From Porcipelethomonas sp964621265 (GTDB taxonomy: Bacteria > Bacillota > Clostridia > Oscillospirales > Ruminococcaceae): DNA of 19,336 bases. A program made the position numbers and the translations under genes. This document shows positions 5,901-12,776 of the stretch, one piece after another. Below the pieces are notes generated by a model. It was not told the origin of the DNA and did not search any database. It saw nothing but the letters and a program-made list of their open reading frames with translations. The first letter of the stretch is position 1. Every line of letters begins with the position of its first letter. The stretch covers positions 1 to 19,336 of the forward strand of contig CAZULQ010000036.1 of assembly GCA_964621265.1 (NCBI GenBank). Direction: 5' to 3'.

Positions 5901-7235
5901 CTATTCGCACACAAAATCCGCAGGATTAAGATAGTTTCCCTTGTATCTGACTTCAAAATGACAATGATTGCCTGTTGAGTCGCCTGTTGTGCCGACTGCC
6001 GCAATATGGTCACCAGCAGAAACAGTCTGCCCCGCTGTTGCGTAAACCTCGCTCGCATGGGCATAAAGCGTTTCGTAGCCGTTTCCGTGATCAATCCTCA
6101 CAAGATATCCGTATCCGCCGTCGTTCCAGCCTGCCTCTGTGACAGTTCCGCTGCCCGACGCATAAATCGGTGTACCGCCCTCAGCCGCAATGTCCATACC
6201 CTTGTGGCCTCTGTCGCTTATAAACGGGTCACTTATATAACCGCCTCCGACAGGCCAGATAAACATATTGCCTGTCTTATCCGTTTCAGGGATACTTTCG
6301 CTCTGGAGCTCTCTCTCAGCAGTACCGACCGCTACAATCTCATCAACAGGCTCAATTACAGTTTCCGAGCCTTTAAGCTGTCGTGAGACTTCAGCGCCGT
6401 CGATGTAGGTTACCTCATAGCGGCTGATTTTCTTGCCTTCCTCACCCGTTTCAATAACAGCCTCTTCACCGCTGAAATATTCTCCCGACTCTTTCATTAT
6501 AATTTCATAGTCCATTTTCTCCTCCTCAGTAACCTCACAGGTATACTTCACAGGAAGGACTGCAACCGCCACTTTGACTTTGACCGTTTCTCCCTCTTCA
6601 AGAGTTTCAATATCGGGGTTGAGCTCCTCAATTTCTGAAACAGTCATATCAAAATCATCCGCCAGCTTTTCGGCAGTATCGCCGTCATCGGCGGTATAAT
6701 CCGTAACAACTTCCTTTTCACCCGTCAGATATTCAGCCATATCCTCAGGCGAAACGAGTGCAGACGAACGGTATACACCCTCAACAAGCTCGGTTTCAAC
6801 CGCATAATCCGCCTCTATTATATTTTCATCATCCCTGTATTCCTCAAGGACAAGCTCAAGCTCCTCCTCAATGCGCTCGCCGCTGACCACCGCACCGACA
6901 AACTCATTTTCAATATACACACCGCATGCCTCAACAAGCTCAGCACCTGTGTTCTCGACAATACTGCCGCCCTGAACAGCCTCAGCAATGCTCCCGCTGA
7001 CAGGCACGGCGTTTGCCGCAAGACTTTTCACCTCAGGGTTACTGTCAAATTCATTCTGACAGCTGTACTGCAGCTCTGACGCCCAGCACACACTTCCCGC
7101 AAGGAAAAACACGGTCAGCAGTGGTGCCGCACAATTCATAAGGCAGGTATACAATCTTCTGCGACGCTTCTCTCCGTTTTCTTTCACACAAACGTCTCTG
7201 TCTGTCTTGATTTTTTCAGGACGTTTCTGATTCAT
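5901..7235 (-). CDS. Membrane-anchored M23 family metallopeptidase with LysM-like and G5-like domains
   Basis: A predicted cell-wall hydrolase of the LytM/M23 type, cleaving peptide bridges of peptidoglycan outside the membrane. The 444-residue product from ATG 7235 (AAGGAG 8 nt upstream) has an Arg-rich cytoplasmic start, one hydrophobic segment (about 33-52), an acidic spacer, a LysM-like region (about 179-223, DGDTAEKLADDF...LNPD), a G5-like region (about 230-309) and a C-terminal M23 domain (about 325-442). Zinc and catalytic residues are present: H344-x3-D348, H393 in LYAH, and H424-C-H426. The architecture matches clostridial spore or vegetative wall M23 enzymes. A TTG six codons upstream overlaps the ribosome site and was rejected. 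WalR-type repeats lie upstream. Confidence 0.93.
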   Translation of the reverse strand: MNQKRPEKIKTDRDVCVKENGEKRRRRLYTCLMNCAAPLLTVFFLAGSVCWASELQYSCQNEFDSNPEVKSLAANAVPVSGSIAEAVQGGSIVENTGAELVEACGVYIENEFVGAVVSGERIEEELELVLEEYRDDENIIEADYAVETELVEGVYRSSALVSPEDMAEYLTGEKEVVTDYTADDGDTAEKLADDFDMTVSEIEELNPDIETLEEGETVKVKVAVAVLPVKYTCEVTEEEKMDYEIIMKESGEYFSGEEAVIETGEEGKKISRYEVTYIDGAEVSRQLKGSETVIEPVDEIVAVGTAERELQSESIPETDKTGNMFIWPVGGGYISDPFISDRGHKGMDIAAEGGTPIYASGSGTVTEAGWNDGGYGYLVRIDHGNGYETLYAHASEVYATAGQTVSAGDHIAAVGTTGDSTGNHCHFEVRYKGNYLNPADFVCE

Positions 7236-7259
7236 AATAACAGCTCCTTTCAATGCTTG

Positions 7260-7295
7260 GTAACAAATAGTTACAAATGTTACAATTGAGTTACA
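7260..7295 (-). promoter_or_regulatory. WalR-type operator cluster upstream of the M23 gene
   Basis: Reading the minus strand: TGTAAC (7295-7290), 5 nt, TGTAAC (7284-7279), 3 nt, TGTAAC (7275-7270), 4 nt, TGTTAC (7265-7260). The first two half-sites match the published WalR (YycF) consensus TGTWAH-N5-TGTWAH exactly. WalRK controls peptidoglycan hydrolase genes in Firmicutes, and the downstream gene is one. The cluster lies just downstream of the predicted -10, a position more consistent with repression. The match is direct; regulation is inferred. Confidence 0.6.
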
Positions 7296-7305
7296 TCACA
7301 AAGCT

Positions 7306-7333
7306 ATTATAACAATCAGACAATAAAAATCAA
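7306..7333 (-). promoter_or_regulatory. Predicted promoter of the M23 gene
   Basis: TTGATT (7333-7328) and consensus TATAAT (7311-7306) with a 16-bp spacer on the minus strand. A start near 7299 would put the TGTAAC repeats at the very beginning of the transcript. The gap between luxS and this gene (7236-7402, 167 bp) shows no clear terminator for luxS, so some read-through from upstream is possible. Confidence 0.6.
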
Positions 7334-7402
7334 GTCGATTTGTATACCATTACCATATCTCGACACCATTTCGGCACAGTGCACAATTAAAAGGTGGTGA
7401 TT

Positions 7403-7870
7403 TTATTTAATATGCCATGAATAATCCAGCATTTCGACAGTATAATTTTCCAGAACATTTAAAAGCGGAAGTACGTCCTTTCTCGCCTGTTCCAGATTAT
7501 GTTCCTTATAATTACCACATTCTATCTCTGAGCAACCAGGAATCCTGTCGTCAAATTCCGATATGAACTTATATGCGTCACGCACAAGCTTAATCGCCGC
7601 TTCATGCGAAAGACCCCTTGTAAGAAGATAAAAGCCTGTACGACATCCCATAGGTCCGACATAAACTATGCCCTTCTTGAATTCCGAGCTTCTCGCAAAG
7701 GTTGCGAAGAGGTGTTCAATTGTATGCATAGACGGTATTTCAAGATACACACCGCCATTAGGCTTTACCATTCTCACGTCATAAGTTACAATGTCACCGT
7801 CAATTCTTGATATGTACATACCAACACCGAATTTAGTGTGGTCAACCTGAAAGCTTGCAATTTTTTCCAT
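7403..7870 (-). CDS. luxS: S-ribosylhomocysteine lyase (LuxS)
   Basis: Cleaves S-ribosylhomocysteine to homocysteine and DPD, the precursor of autoinducer-2, in the activated methyl cycle. The 155-residue product has the normal length. Metal ligands are H49 and H53 in MHTIEH (E52 is the general base) and C118 in IECGNYKEHNL. The catalytic Cys is C76 in GPMGCRTGFY. ATG 7870 is chosen because GGAG (7882-7879) is 8 nt upstream, while an in-frame TTG at 7876 is too close to it. It starts 2 nt after the stop of the pseudouridine synthase gene and is the last gene of that group. Confidence 0.97.
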   Translation of the reverse strand: MEKIASFQVDHTKFGVGMYISRIDGDIVTYDVRMVKPNGGVYLEIPSMHTIEHLFATFARSSEFKKGIVYVGPMGCRTGFYLLTRGLSHEAAIKLVRDAYKFISEFDDRIPGCSEIECGNYKEHNLEQARKDVLPLLNVLENYTVEMLDYSWHIK

Positions 7871-7872
7871 AA

Positions 7873-8724
7873 TCAATTCTCCGTTTCAATAAGTTTTTTC
7901 ATATCCTCACGTATTTCCGAGCGTACTTTTATAATATCACCCGAAGCTGTATCATTTATAATCATCTCTCCGCAGTGCAGAGCCTGATTTTCTATATATA
8001 TAGTATCACCGCCATAAAGGTCATCGCCCGCCAGCGGATGCCCCATATCTGCAAAGTGCACTCTTATCTGATGAGTGCGCCCTGTTTCAAGACGTATTTC
8101 AAGGAGCGTAAAGCGGCTGTTTCCACCGATTGCCTTATAATGAGTAACCGCCCTCTGACCGTCCTTGCGAACCACTCTTTTTATAATGGAATCACATTCT
8201 CTTGCAATCGGCTTGTCTATAGTCCCCTCGCCTTTTATTACTCCCTGCGCCACGGCATAATATACTTTTTCAGTACTGTTCTGAAGCACCGCCGCATAAT
8301 ATGGATTTTTCGCTATAACGCAAAGTCCCGACGTATCCCTGTCAAGCCTGTTCACAGGACGGAATTTCAGATACGGGAAATCCGCCGCAAAGCAGTTGCC
8401 GAGCGTATCGCCCTGATGCTTGATTGACGGGTGAACAGGCATACCCACAGGCTTGTCATACACCACAAAGCCCTCGCACTCATACGCTTTAGGTACACAA
8501 AGCGCAGGATTGGGTTCCAGAAATCCGTCATCATCTATTTTAAGTGCAACAACGTCTCCCGCTTCAATGCGGTCTATAACACGTCTGTGTATACCATTAA
8601 CAGTAATACCGTTTTCAACCTGTTTCAGCTTTGTCATCAGCCTTTTCGAGACTTTGCATTCATTCAGAAGAAAGTCCTTTAAAACCGCTCCTTTTTCCGC
8701 CGTAAATTCAAGTTTTCCACTCAT
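7873..8724 (-). CDS. RluA-family pseudouridine synthase
   Basis: Isomerises uridine to pseudouridine in rRNA or tRNA. The 283-residue product has an S4-like RNA-binding region at about residues 11-60 and a catalytic domain with YDKPVGMPVHPS (about 89-100) and NRLDRDTSGL (125-134), where D128 is the expected catalytic Asp. Later motifs are TGRTHQIRVHFADMGHPLAGDDLYG. The family usually has HRLD; here Asn replaces His, a common variant. It cannot be assigned to RluA, RluC or RluD specifically from sequence alone. It begins 1 nt after the upstream stop (TGA-G-ATG) and lacks a strong ribosome site, so translational coupling is likely. Confidence 0.93.
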   Translation of the reverse strand: MSGKLEFTAEKGAVLKDFLLNECKVSKRLMTKLKQVENGITVNGIHRRVIDRIEAGDVVALKIDDDGFLEPNPALCVPKAYECEGFVVYDKPVGMPVHPSIKHQGDTLGNCFAADFPYLKFRPVNRLDRDTSGLCVIAKNPYYAAVLQNSTEKVYYAVAQGVIKGEGTIDKPIARECDSIIKRVVRKDGQRAVTHYKAIGGNSRFTLLEIRLETGRTHQIRVHFADMGHPLAGDDLYGGDTIYIENQALHCGEMIINDTASGDIIKVRSEIREDMKKLIETEN

Positions 8725-8725
8725 C

Positions 8726-9454
8726 TCAGATTTGTCCGTCCTCTAATCTCTCATTTGCAAATACTGCCGCCGTCATAACTGCTGACGGCATAACAAAGGG
8801 AACCGTCACCAGAGGCAGCATAAGCATTACATATTTAAATGTAAGCTTTGCAAAAGCAAGCCTGTGACCCTTCATAAGCCTCGCCGACTGTCTTATAACC
8901 CGAAACGGATTCATGTCAGGCCTTTTTATGAATATAAAAGGCGCAAGCAACGTCCCGAGCATTCTGCTTATAAAAAAGGTTATGAGCACAACCCCCAGCA
9001 CCATAAGCTGAAATGACGCAAATACCGCAATCTCGGCTGAAATATCATATTCACCATGTATCAGTATATATGCCGTCGTCCAGCAAACTGCTGTCGGAAA
9101 AAGTGATATAAACCCTTTAAGCCACATAAATATATAAAGCAGCGCCGCACGGCGGTTAAGCCTGAAACCCGAATAAAGCTTCAGAAGACTTCTGTTGTCG
9201 CCGCCCGAAACGGTCTGATAAAACCACCAGACTCCGCCCGTCAAAAGCGGCGTTATAATAATGAAGCACAATGCTGTCAGAACGCCCTCTGCAAACCATG
9301 AAAAGGTTTCATCTCCAATCGCATTGACACTCAGCATAATCGCCGCCCTGAATGTGACAAAAACAAAGATACACACTGCCGTTACAATAAAAGCCTCACC
9401 ATAGCGTCCGCTTAAACACGCTCTTGCCCTGCTGTGACATTCCGCTGTATTCAT
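8726..9454 (-). CDS. DUF975-like multi-pass membrane protein
   Basis: The 242-residue product from ATG 9454 has about five to six hydrophobic segments. It begins MNTAECHSRARACLSGRYGE followed directly by a membrane helix. That layout (polar Arg/Ala-rich start, GRYG or GNWG, then helix) resembles DUF975 integral membrane proteins of Firmicutes. A conserved-looking cytoplasmic stretch MNPFRVIRQSARLMKGHRL precedes the last helices, also typical of that family. Function is unknown. GGGGAGG 7 nt upstream fixes the ATG; the longer TTG-initiated frame from 9484 reads through that site. It lies between the phosphatase and pseudouridine synthase genes and was probably transcribed with them. Confidence 0.7.
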   Translation of the reverse strand: MNTAECHSRARACLSGRYGEAFIVTAVCIFVFVTFRAAIMLSVNAIGDETFSWFAEGVLTALCFIIITPLLTGGVWWFYQTVSGGDNRSLLKLYSGFRLNRRAALLYIFMWLKGFISLFPTAVCWTTAYILIHGEYDISAEIAVFASFQLMVLGVVLITFFISRMLGTLLAPFIFIKRPDMNPFRVIRQSARLMKGHRLAFAKLTFKYVMLMLPLVTVPFVMPSAVMTAAVFANERLEDGQI

Positions 9455-9501
9455 ATATAGTCCTCCCCGAAAAAATATGTACAAAGGGAGTTTTAAAAAG
9501 C

Positions 9502-10128
9502 TTATTCCTTATAATAAGGTATTTTTCCAAGGATTTCAAATGCCTGTGACTGCTGCCACATTTTTGCTGTCACAAGTATCTCAAAGCCTTCGCCAGGAGC
9601 ACAGCCAAGCTCATTCGGATTGATTTTCGGCAGACCGAAAGCTGAAAGCATACTCGCAATAATTCCCGAATGTGTAACAATTGCACAGTGTGTCAGCTCC
9701 TCGTCCATCATATCAGTTATAATTTCGTGCAGACCCTTGTAAAGTCTCAGAAGCATTTCCTCTGTACTTTCTCCTCCCGGCGGACGCTTGTCAGGCGAGC
9801 CGCCCTTGAGCCAGTCCTGATAGTCCTCACGCTCAATAAGCTCGTTTACACTCTTTCCGTCAAACTCGCCGAAGTCAAGCTCGGTCATGTTCTCAACTAT
9901 CTGCACCTCTCTGTAAGGGAATAGAATCTCCGCCGTTTCAAGACATCTTTTCATCGGGCTTGAATACACTCTCTGCACCTTCGGGTAGTCAAATTCATCT
10001 GTCTTATTCCAGAGTTCATTTACTCCTTTTGGTGACAATGAATAGTCGGAACGACAGCCTATGTAGGTTGCAGTATCATTTGCGGAAGTAAGACCATGTC
10101 TTACAATGCTTATTCTGTATCCTTTCAT
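9502..10128 (-). CDS. Histidine phosphatase superfamily protein (phosphoglycerate mutase-like)
   Basis: The 208-residue cytosolic protein has the branch-1 histidine phosphatase features: R10-H11-G12 in SIVRHGLTSAND (phospho-accepting H11), YSSPMKRCLETAEIL (Arg of the phosphate pocket), E83 in TELDFGEFDGK (acid/base), and H153 in IVTHSGIIASM. It resembles alpha-ribazole phosphatase (CobC)-like and broad-specificity members; no cobalamin genes are nearby, so the substrate is left open. AAAAGGAGAAC lies before the ATG. It is the first gene of a minus-strand group that runs on to luxS, and is divergent from the XRE gene. A TATAAT-like element at about 10200-10205 on the minus strand might be its -10, but no good -35 is seen. 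Confidence 0.9.
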   Translation of the reverse strand: MKGYRISIVRHGLTSANDTATYIGCRSDYSLSPKGVNELWNKTDEFDYPKVQRVYSSPMKRCLETAEILFPYREVQIVENMTELDFGEFDGKSVNELIEREDYQDWLKGGSPDKRPPGGESTEEMLLRLYKGLHEIITDMMDEELTHCAIVTHSGIIASMLSAFGLPKINPNELGCAPGEGFEILVTAKMWQQSQAFEILGKIPYYKE

Positions 10129-10180
10129 TTCAGTTCTCCTTTTTTACTGTGAGTATATGGTTATTATGCACTAAAAAACA

Positions 10181-10233
10181 GGCGTAAATTCGCCATGCTA
10201 TTATATTCTACAAATTTCGGCGGCAATATCGCC
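10181..10233. repeat. Two GGCG/CGCC inverted repeats in the divergent intergenic region
   Basis: The 202-bp divergent gap holds GGCG-N6-CGCC at 10181-10194 and GGCG-N7-CGCC at 10219-10233, 38 bp apart centre to centre. Outside these the gap is AT-rich, so the GC-rich half-sites stand out. They lie between the two divergent start regions and could be operators for the adjacent XRE regulator. This is inference from position and symmetry only. Confidence 0.35.
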
Positions 10234-10255
10234 TTAAAATTCTATGGTTATCCTC

Positions 10256-10285
10256 TTTACTTTTTTATACAGTCTGTTATATAAT
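10256..10285 (+). promoter_or_regulatory. Predicted promoter of the XRE-Rnf operon
   Basis: TTTACT (10256-10261) and consensus TATAAT (10280-10285) with an 18-bp spacer. The start would be near 10292, about 40 nt before the XRE ATG. No other convincing plus-strand promoter is seen before the lipoprotein, so this promoter may serve the entire Rnf cluster. Confidence 0.55.
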
Positions 10286-10330
10286 TTTAATATGAGTCTT
10301 TATATGTTAAAAAAGAAAGAAGGATAGAAT

Positions 10331-10921
10331 ATGAACGCTGATTTTCCCCGTATAATGACGCTTATGCGCAAGGAAAGAAAAATCAGTCAGAAACAGGCTG
10401 CCGCAGACCTCGGAATTTCTCAGGCACTCCTCTCCCACTATGAAAAGGGAATAAGGGAATGCGGACTTGAATTTCTTGTCAGAGCCGCAGATTATTACAA
10501 CGTTTCCTGCGATTATCTCTTGGGACGCTCACCGTCTCCCGACGGCAAAACAGCCTGTGAGTCATGCAGTACGCAAAGCACAGCTCTCGCAAGCAGTTCA
10601 GCAGGAATTGTCCTTGAGCTCTGCGAGGAAAACGAAATCGGTGAAAACGTCTCGGAATATATGAACGCCTGCGTTTACAAGCTTCTGCGAATGATTTACA
10701 ACTCAAATCCCGAAAACGACCAGAACGCATTCCGAGTTTCAGCAGAGGAATCTGAATATTTAAGCGACTGCATAGTTTCAAGGGAATGTGCGCAGATTAA
10801 GAAAAAATGCAGTGAAAGCGCTGTTAAAATCACAATTTCAGAACTGCCGCAGCGTTTCCCTGAATCACATTCGCTTCTGTCGCTTATAAAACTTACGGAA
10901 GACAAGATTGCTGTAATATAG
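10331..10921 (+). CDS. XRE-family transcriptional regulator with unassigned C-terminal region
   Basis: A predicted DNA-binding regulator of 196 residues. Residues about 7-62 are a Cro/C1-type helix-turn-helix: RKERKISQKQAAADLGIS (helix 2) and QALLSHYEKGIRECGLEF (recognition helix onward), ending in YYNVSCDYLLGRS. The remaining 130 residues are a Ser/Cys-containing linker and a mostly helical region that I do not recognise. GAAGGA lies 7 nt before the ATG. It is 37 nt ahead of apbE with no terminator between, so it is probably the first gene of the Rnf operon and may autoregulate it. Several Cys (in CESCSTQ, LCEE, NAC) could respond to redox state, but no known sensor motif is visible. Confidence 0.85.
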   Translation: MNADFPRIMTLMRKERKISQKQAAADLGISQALLSHYEKGIRECGLEFLVRAADYYNVSCDYLLGRSPSPDGKTACESCSTQSTALASSSAGIVLELCEENEIGENVSEYMNACVYKLLRMIYNSNPENDQNAFRVSAEESEYLSDCIVSRECAQIKKKCSESAVKITISELPQRFPESHSLLSLIKLTEDKIAVI

Positions 10922-10958
10922 TATACCATTTTTAAACTGAAAAAAAAAGAGGTTTTTG

Positions 10959-11945
10959 ATGTTTTCTTCAAAAAAATATATAAAAAATTTCGTTAAAGCA
11001 ATAAGTATTATAGCAGGTCTTGGCGCAGTACTGATAACGACTTTTCACTTCAGGGACAACGGCTTTGATTATCAGAAGGACTTGTTTGTCATGGATACAG
11101 CCGTTTCAATAAAAAGCGAAGGCGATGTAATCAAAAATATCTCATATATACTTCATGAATACGACACCCTACTCTCACGGGAAAGTGCTCCCGATGGAGT
11201 GTATATTCTGAATATCAACACATGTCTCTCCTCGGCAGAACTCAGCGGTGTTATTTCAGATGTATTCAGTCTTAATGAAAAATACGGCACACTTACCGAC
11301 ATCACAATCGGGCGCTGTACAGCGCTCTGGGGAATCACCTCAGACAATCCGCAGATTCCATCAGATGAAGATATCGGAATAGTACGCGGCTCAATCGGGA
11401 CACGAAACGTCAGACTGAGCGGCGACAGGATTTTCCTTGAAAACGGCTGTCAGCTTGATTTCGGCGCAGTCGGAAAGGGAATTGCGCTTGATAAGTGCCA
11501 TGAATATCTGAAGGAAAACAGCAGCGACCGCACCTTTATATCAACGGGTTCTTCAATGCTTTTTTATAATATGGAAATGGAAAACGTCAGCATAACAGAC
11601 CCCGACGGCGGTATACTCGCCGAAGTATGCTCCGATTACAGCTTTCTTTCAACCTCGGGCGGTTATGAGCGTTTTTTTGAGGCGGGCGGCAAAACCTACT
11701 GCCACATCATCGACCCAAGAACAGGACGTCCGACAGAAACCGACCTTACAACCGTTACGGTTTTCTGCGAAAGCGGTCTTATGTCTGATTTTCTCTCGAC
11801 CGCAATCTTTATTGACGGAAGTGAAAACATCGGAAAGTATCTTCAGAGCGATGAATATAAAATCTTCGCGGCTGATAAAAATAAAAAGCTTTATGTGAGT
11901 GACGGACTTGAATATGAGGTATTAAACGATGCATACACAAAATAG
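10959..11945 (+). CDS. apbE: FAD:protein FMN transferase (ApbE-like)
   Basis: ApbE attaches FMN from FAD to Thr or Ser of target proteins; in Rnf systems the targets are RnfG and RnfD. The 328-residue product has an N-terminal hydrophobic segment (about 12-29) without a lipobox Cys, so it is likely membrane-anchored or exported by signal peptide. Family motifs: LDFGAVGKG (about 166-174), TSGGYERFF (about 232-240), HIIDPRTGRP (249-258) and D277-F-L-S-T281 (metal site region). The usual AGGD/AGGN turn after the GKG helix reads STGSSML here, so the copy is somewhat divergent. ATG 10959 is preferred over TTG 10956 because GAGG ends 6 nt upstream. Its end overlaps the next gene by 17 nt. Confidence 0.9.
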   Translation: MFSSKKYIKNFVKAISIIAGLGAVLITTFHFRDNGFDYQKDLFVMDTAVSIKSEGDVIKNISYILHEYDTLLSRESAPDGVYILNINTCLSSAELSGVISDVFSLNEKYGTLTDITIGRCTALWGITSDNPQIPSDEDIGIVRGSIGTRNVRLSGDRIFLENGCQLDFGAVGKGIALDKCHEYLKENSSDRTFISTGSSMLFYNMEMENVSITDPDGGILAEVCSDYSFLSTSGGYERFFEAGGKTYCHIIDPRTGRPTETDLTTVTVFCESGLMSDFLSTAIFIDGSENIGKYLQSDEYKIFAADKNKKLYVSDGLEYEVLNDAYTK

Positions 11946-12282
11946 AAAGCTTCTCAGAAAACAGGACCTTATAGCAATTCTTGCAATACTCATAACGGGC
12001 ATTGTAACGTTTATTGTAATCAGACTGGTTTCAGAGGACGGTGCAAGTGCTGTCATTTCCGTTGACGGCAACGTAATTTCCGAGCATTCACTCAGCAGCA
12101 GCTCTGAATTCACAATAAAAGAAGCAAAGGGCGCTGTTATCGAAATAAACGACGGAAGGATAAGGGTTAAAAGCTCTGACTGTCCCGACAAAATCTGCGT
12201 TAAAACAGGATATATCTCAAAGGAGGGCGAAAGAATTGTATGTCTTCCAAAAAAACTTATTATAGAAGCAAAAACGAACTGA
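11929..12282 (+). CDS. NusG domain II-containing membrane-anchored protein
   Basis: A 117-residue protein with one membrane segment (about 13-33) and an extracytoplasmic domain resembling the NusG_II family. Characteristic features are SDCPDKICVKTGYISKEGE followed by VCLPKKLII, with Cys residues in both parts. Proteins of this family are commonly found beside Rnf and ApbE genes in Clostridia; their role is not established, and no link to transcription should be read from the name. The start overlaps apbE by 17 nt (GAGG about 9 nt upstream), and its last 43 nt overlap the next gene. Confidence 0.88.
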   Translation: MHTQNRKLLRKQDLIAILAILITGIVTFIVIRLVSEDGASAVISVDGNVISEHSLSSSSEFTIKEAKGAVIEINDGRIRVKSSDCPDKICVKTGYISKEGERIVCLPKKLIIEAKTN

Positions 12283-12776
12283 AAATAAAAAATATTGCGC
12301 TTTGCGGAATACTTCTTGCACTTTCAGCGGGAATTTCCGCAGCAGAGTCAATGCTTCCCCTGCCACTGGGCGTAAAGCCCGGATTTTCAAATCTGCCTGT
12401 AATGTTTTCAATGACAAAACAGGGCGGAAAATATGGTTTTGCAGTATGCATTCTAAGGTCAGTATTCGTCCTTTTCACAAGAGGATTTACTGCTTTTTTA
12501 ATGTCGCTTACAGGCGGTGTACTTTCATATATTGCAATGCTTTTTTTATACAGAAAAACTGATGTGTCGCTTATGCTTCTGAGCGTCTGCGGTGCACTTA
12601 TACATAATCTCGGGCAGCTTGTAATGGCGTCATTTTTGATGAACACGGCAATTTTGGGATATTCTCCGATACTGCTGATATCCGGCTGTATTGCAGGATG
12701 TGCCACAGGAATTGCACTTAAGTTCCTGTCCGACGCCCTTGACAAAACTGTCCCAAAGGAGAAAACCTATGATTAG
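12240..12776 (+). CDS. Gx transporter / Hpre_diP_synt_I family membrane protein
   Basis: A 178-residue protein with about five membrane helices. Family-typical features are the N-terminal LCGILLALSAGISAAESMLPLP and the GVKPGFSNLPVMF segment, then TRGFTAFLMSLTGGVLSY and ALIHNLGQLVMASFL. The family was once annotated as heptaprenyl diphosphate synthase component I and is now often called Gx transporter, an ECF S-component-like group; substrate unknown. AAGGAGGG lies about 12 nt before the ATG, a slightly long spacing. It overlaps the preceding gene by 43 nt and the rnfC start by 8 nt. Context suggests support of Rnf maturation or function, unproven. Confidence 0.85.
   Translation: MSSKKTYYRSKNELKIKNIALCGILLALSAGISAAESMLPLPLGVKPGFSNLPVMFSMTKQGGKYGFAVCILRSVFVLFTRGFTAFLMSLTGGVLSYIAMLFLYRKTDVSLMLLSVCGALIHNLGQLVMASFLMNTAILGYSPILLISGCIAGCATGIALKFLSDALDKTVPKEKTYD

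Noticed and set aside
12260..12745. A 161-codon antisense frame within the Gx-transporter gene, and similar antisense frames at 16872-17372 and 17741-18148
   Set aside because: They arise from codon bias in the real plus-strand genes; no ribosome sites, and the sense proteins are clear family members or fit the operon spacing.
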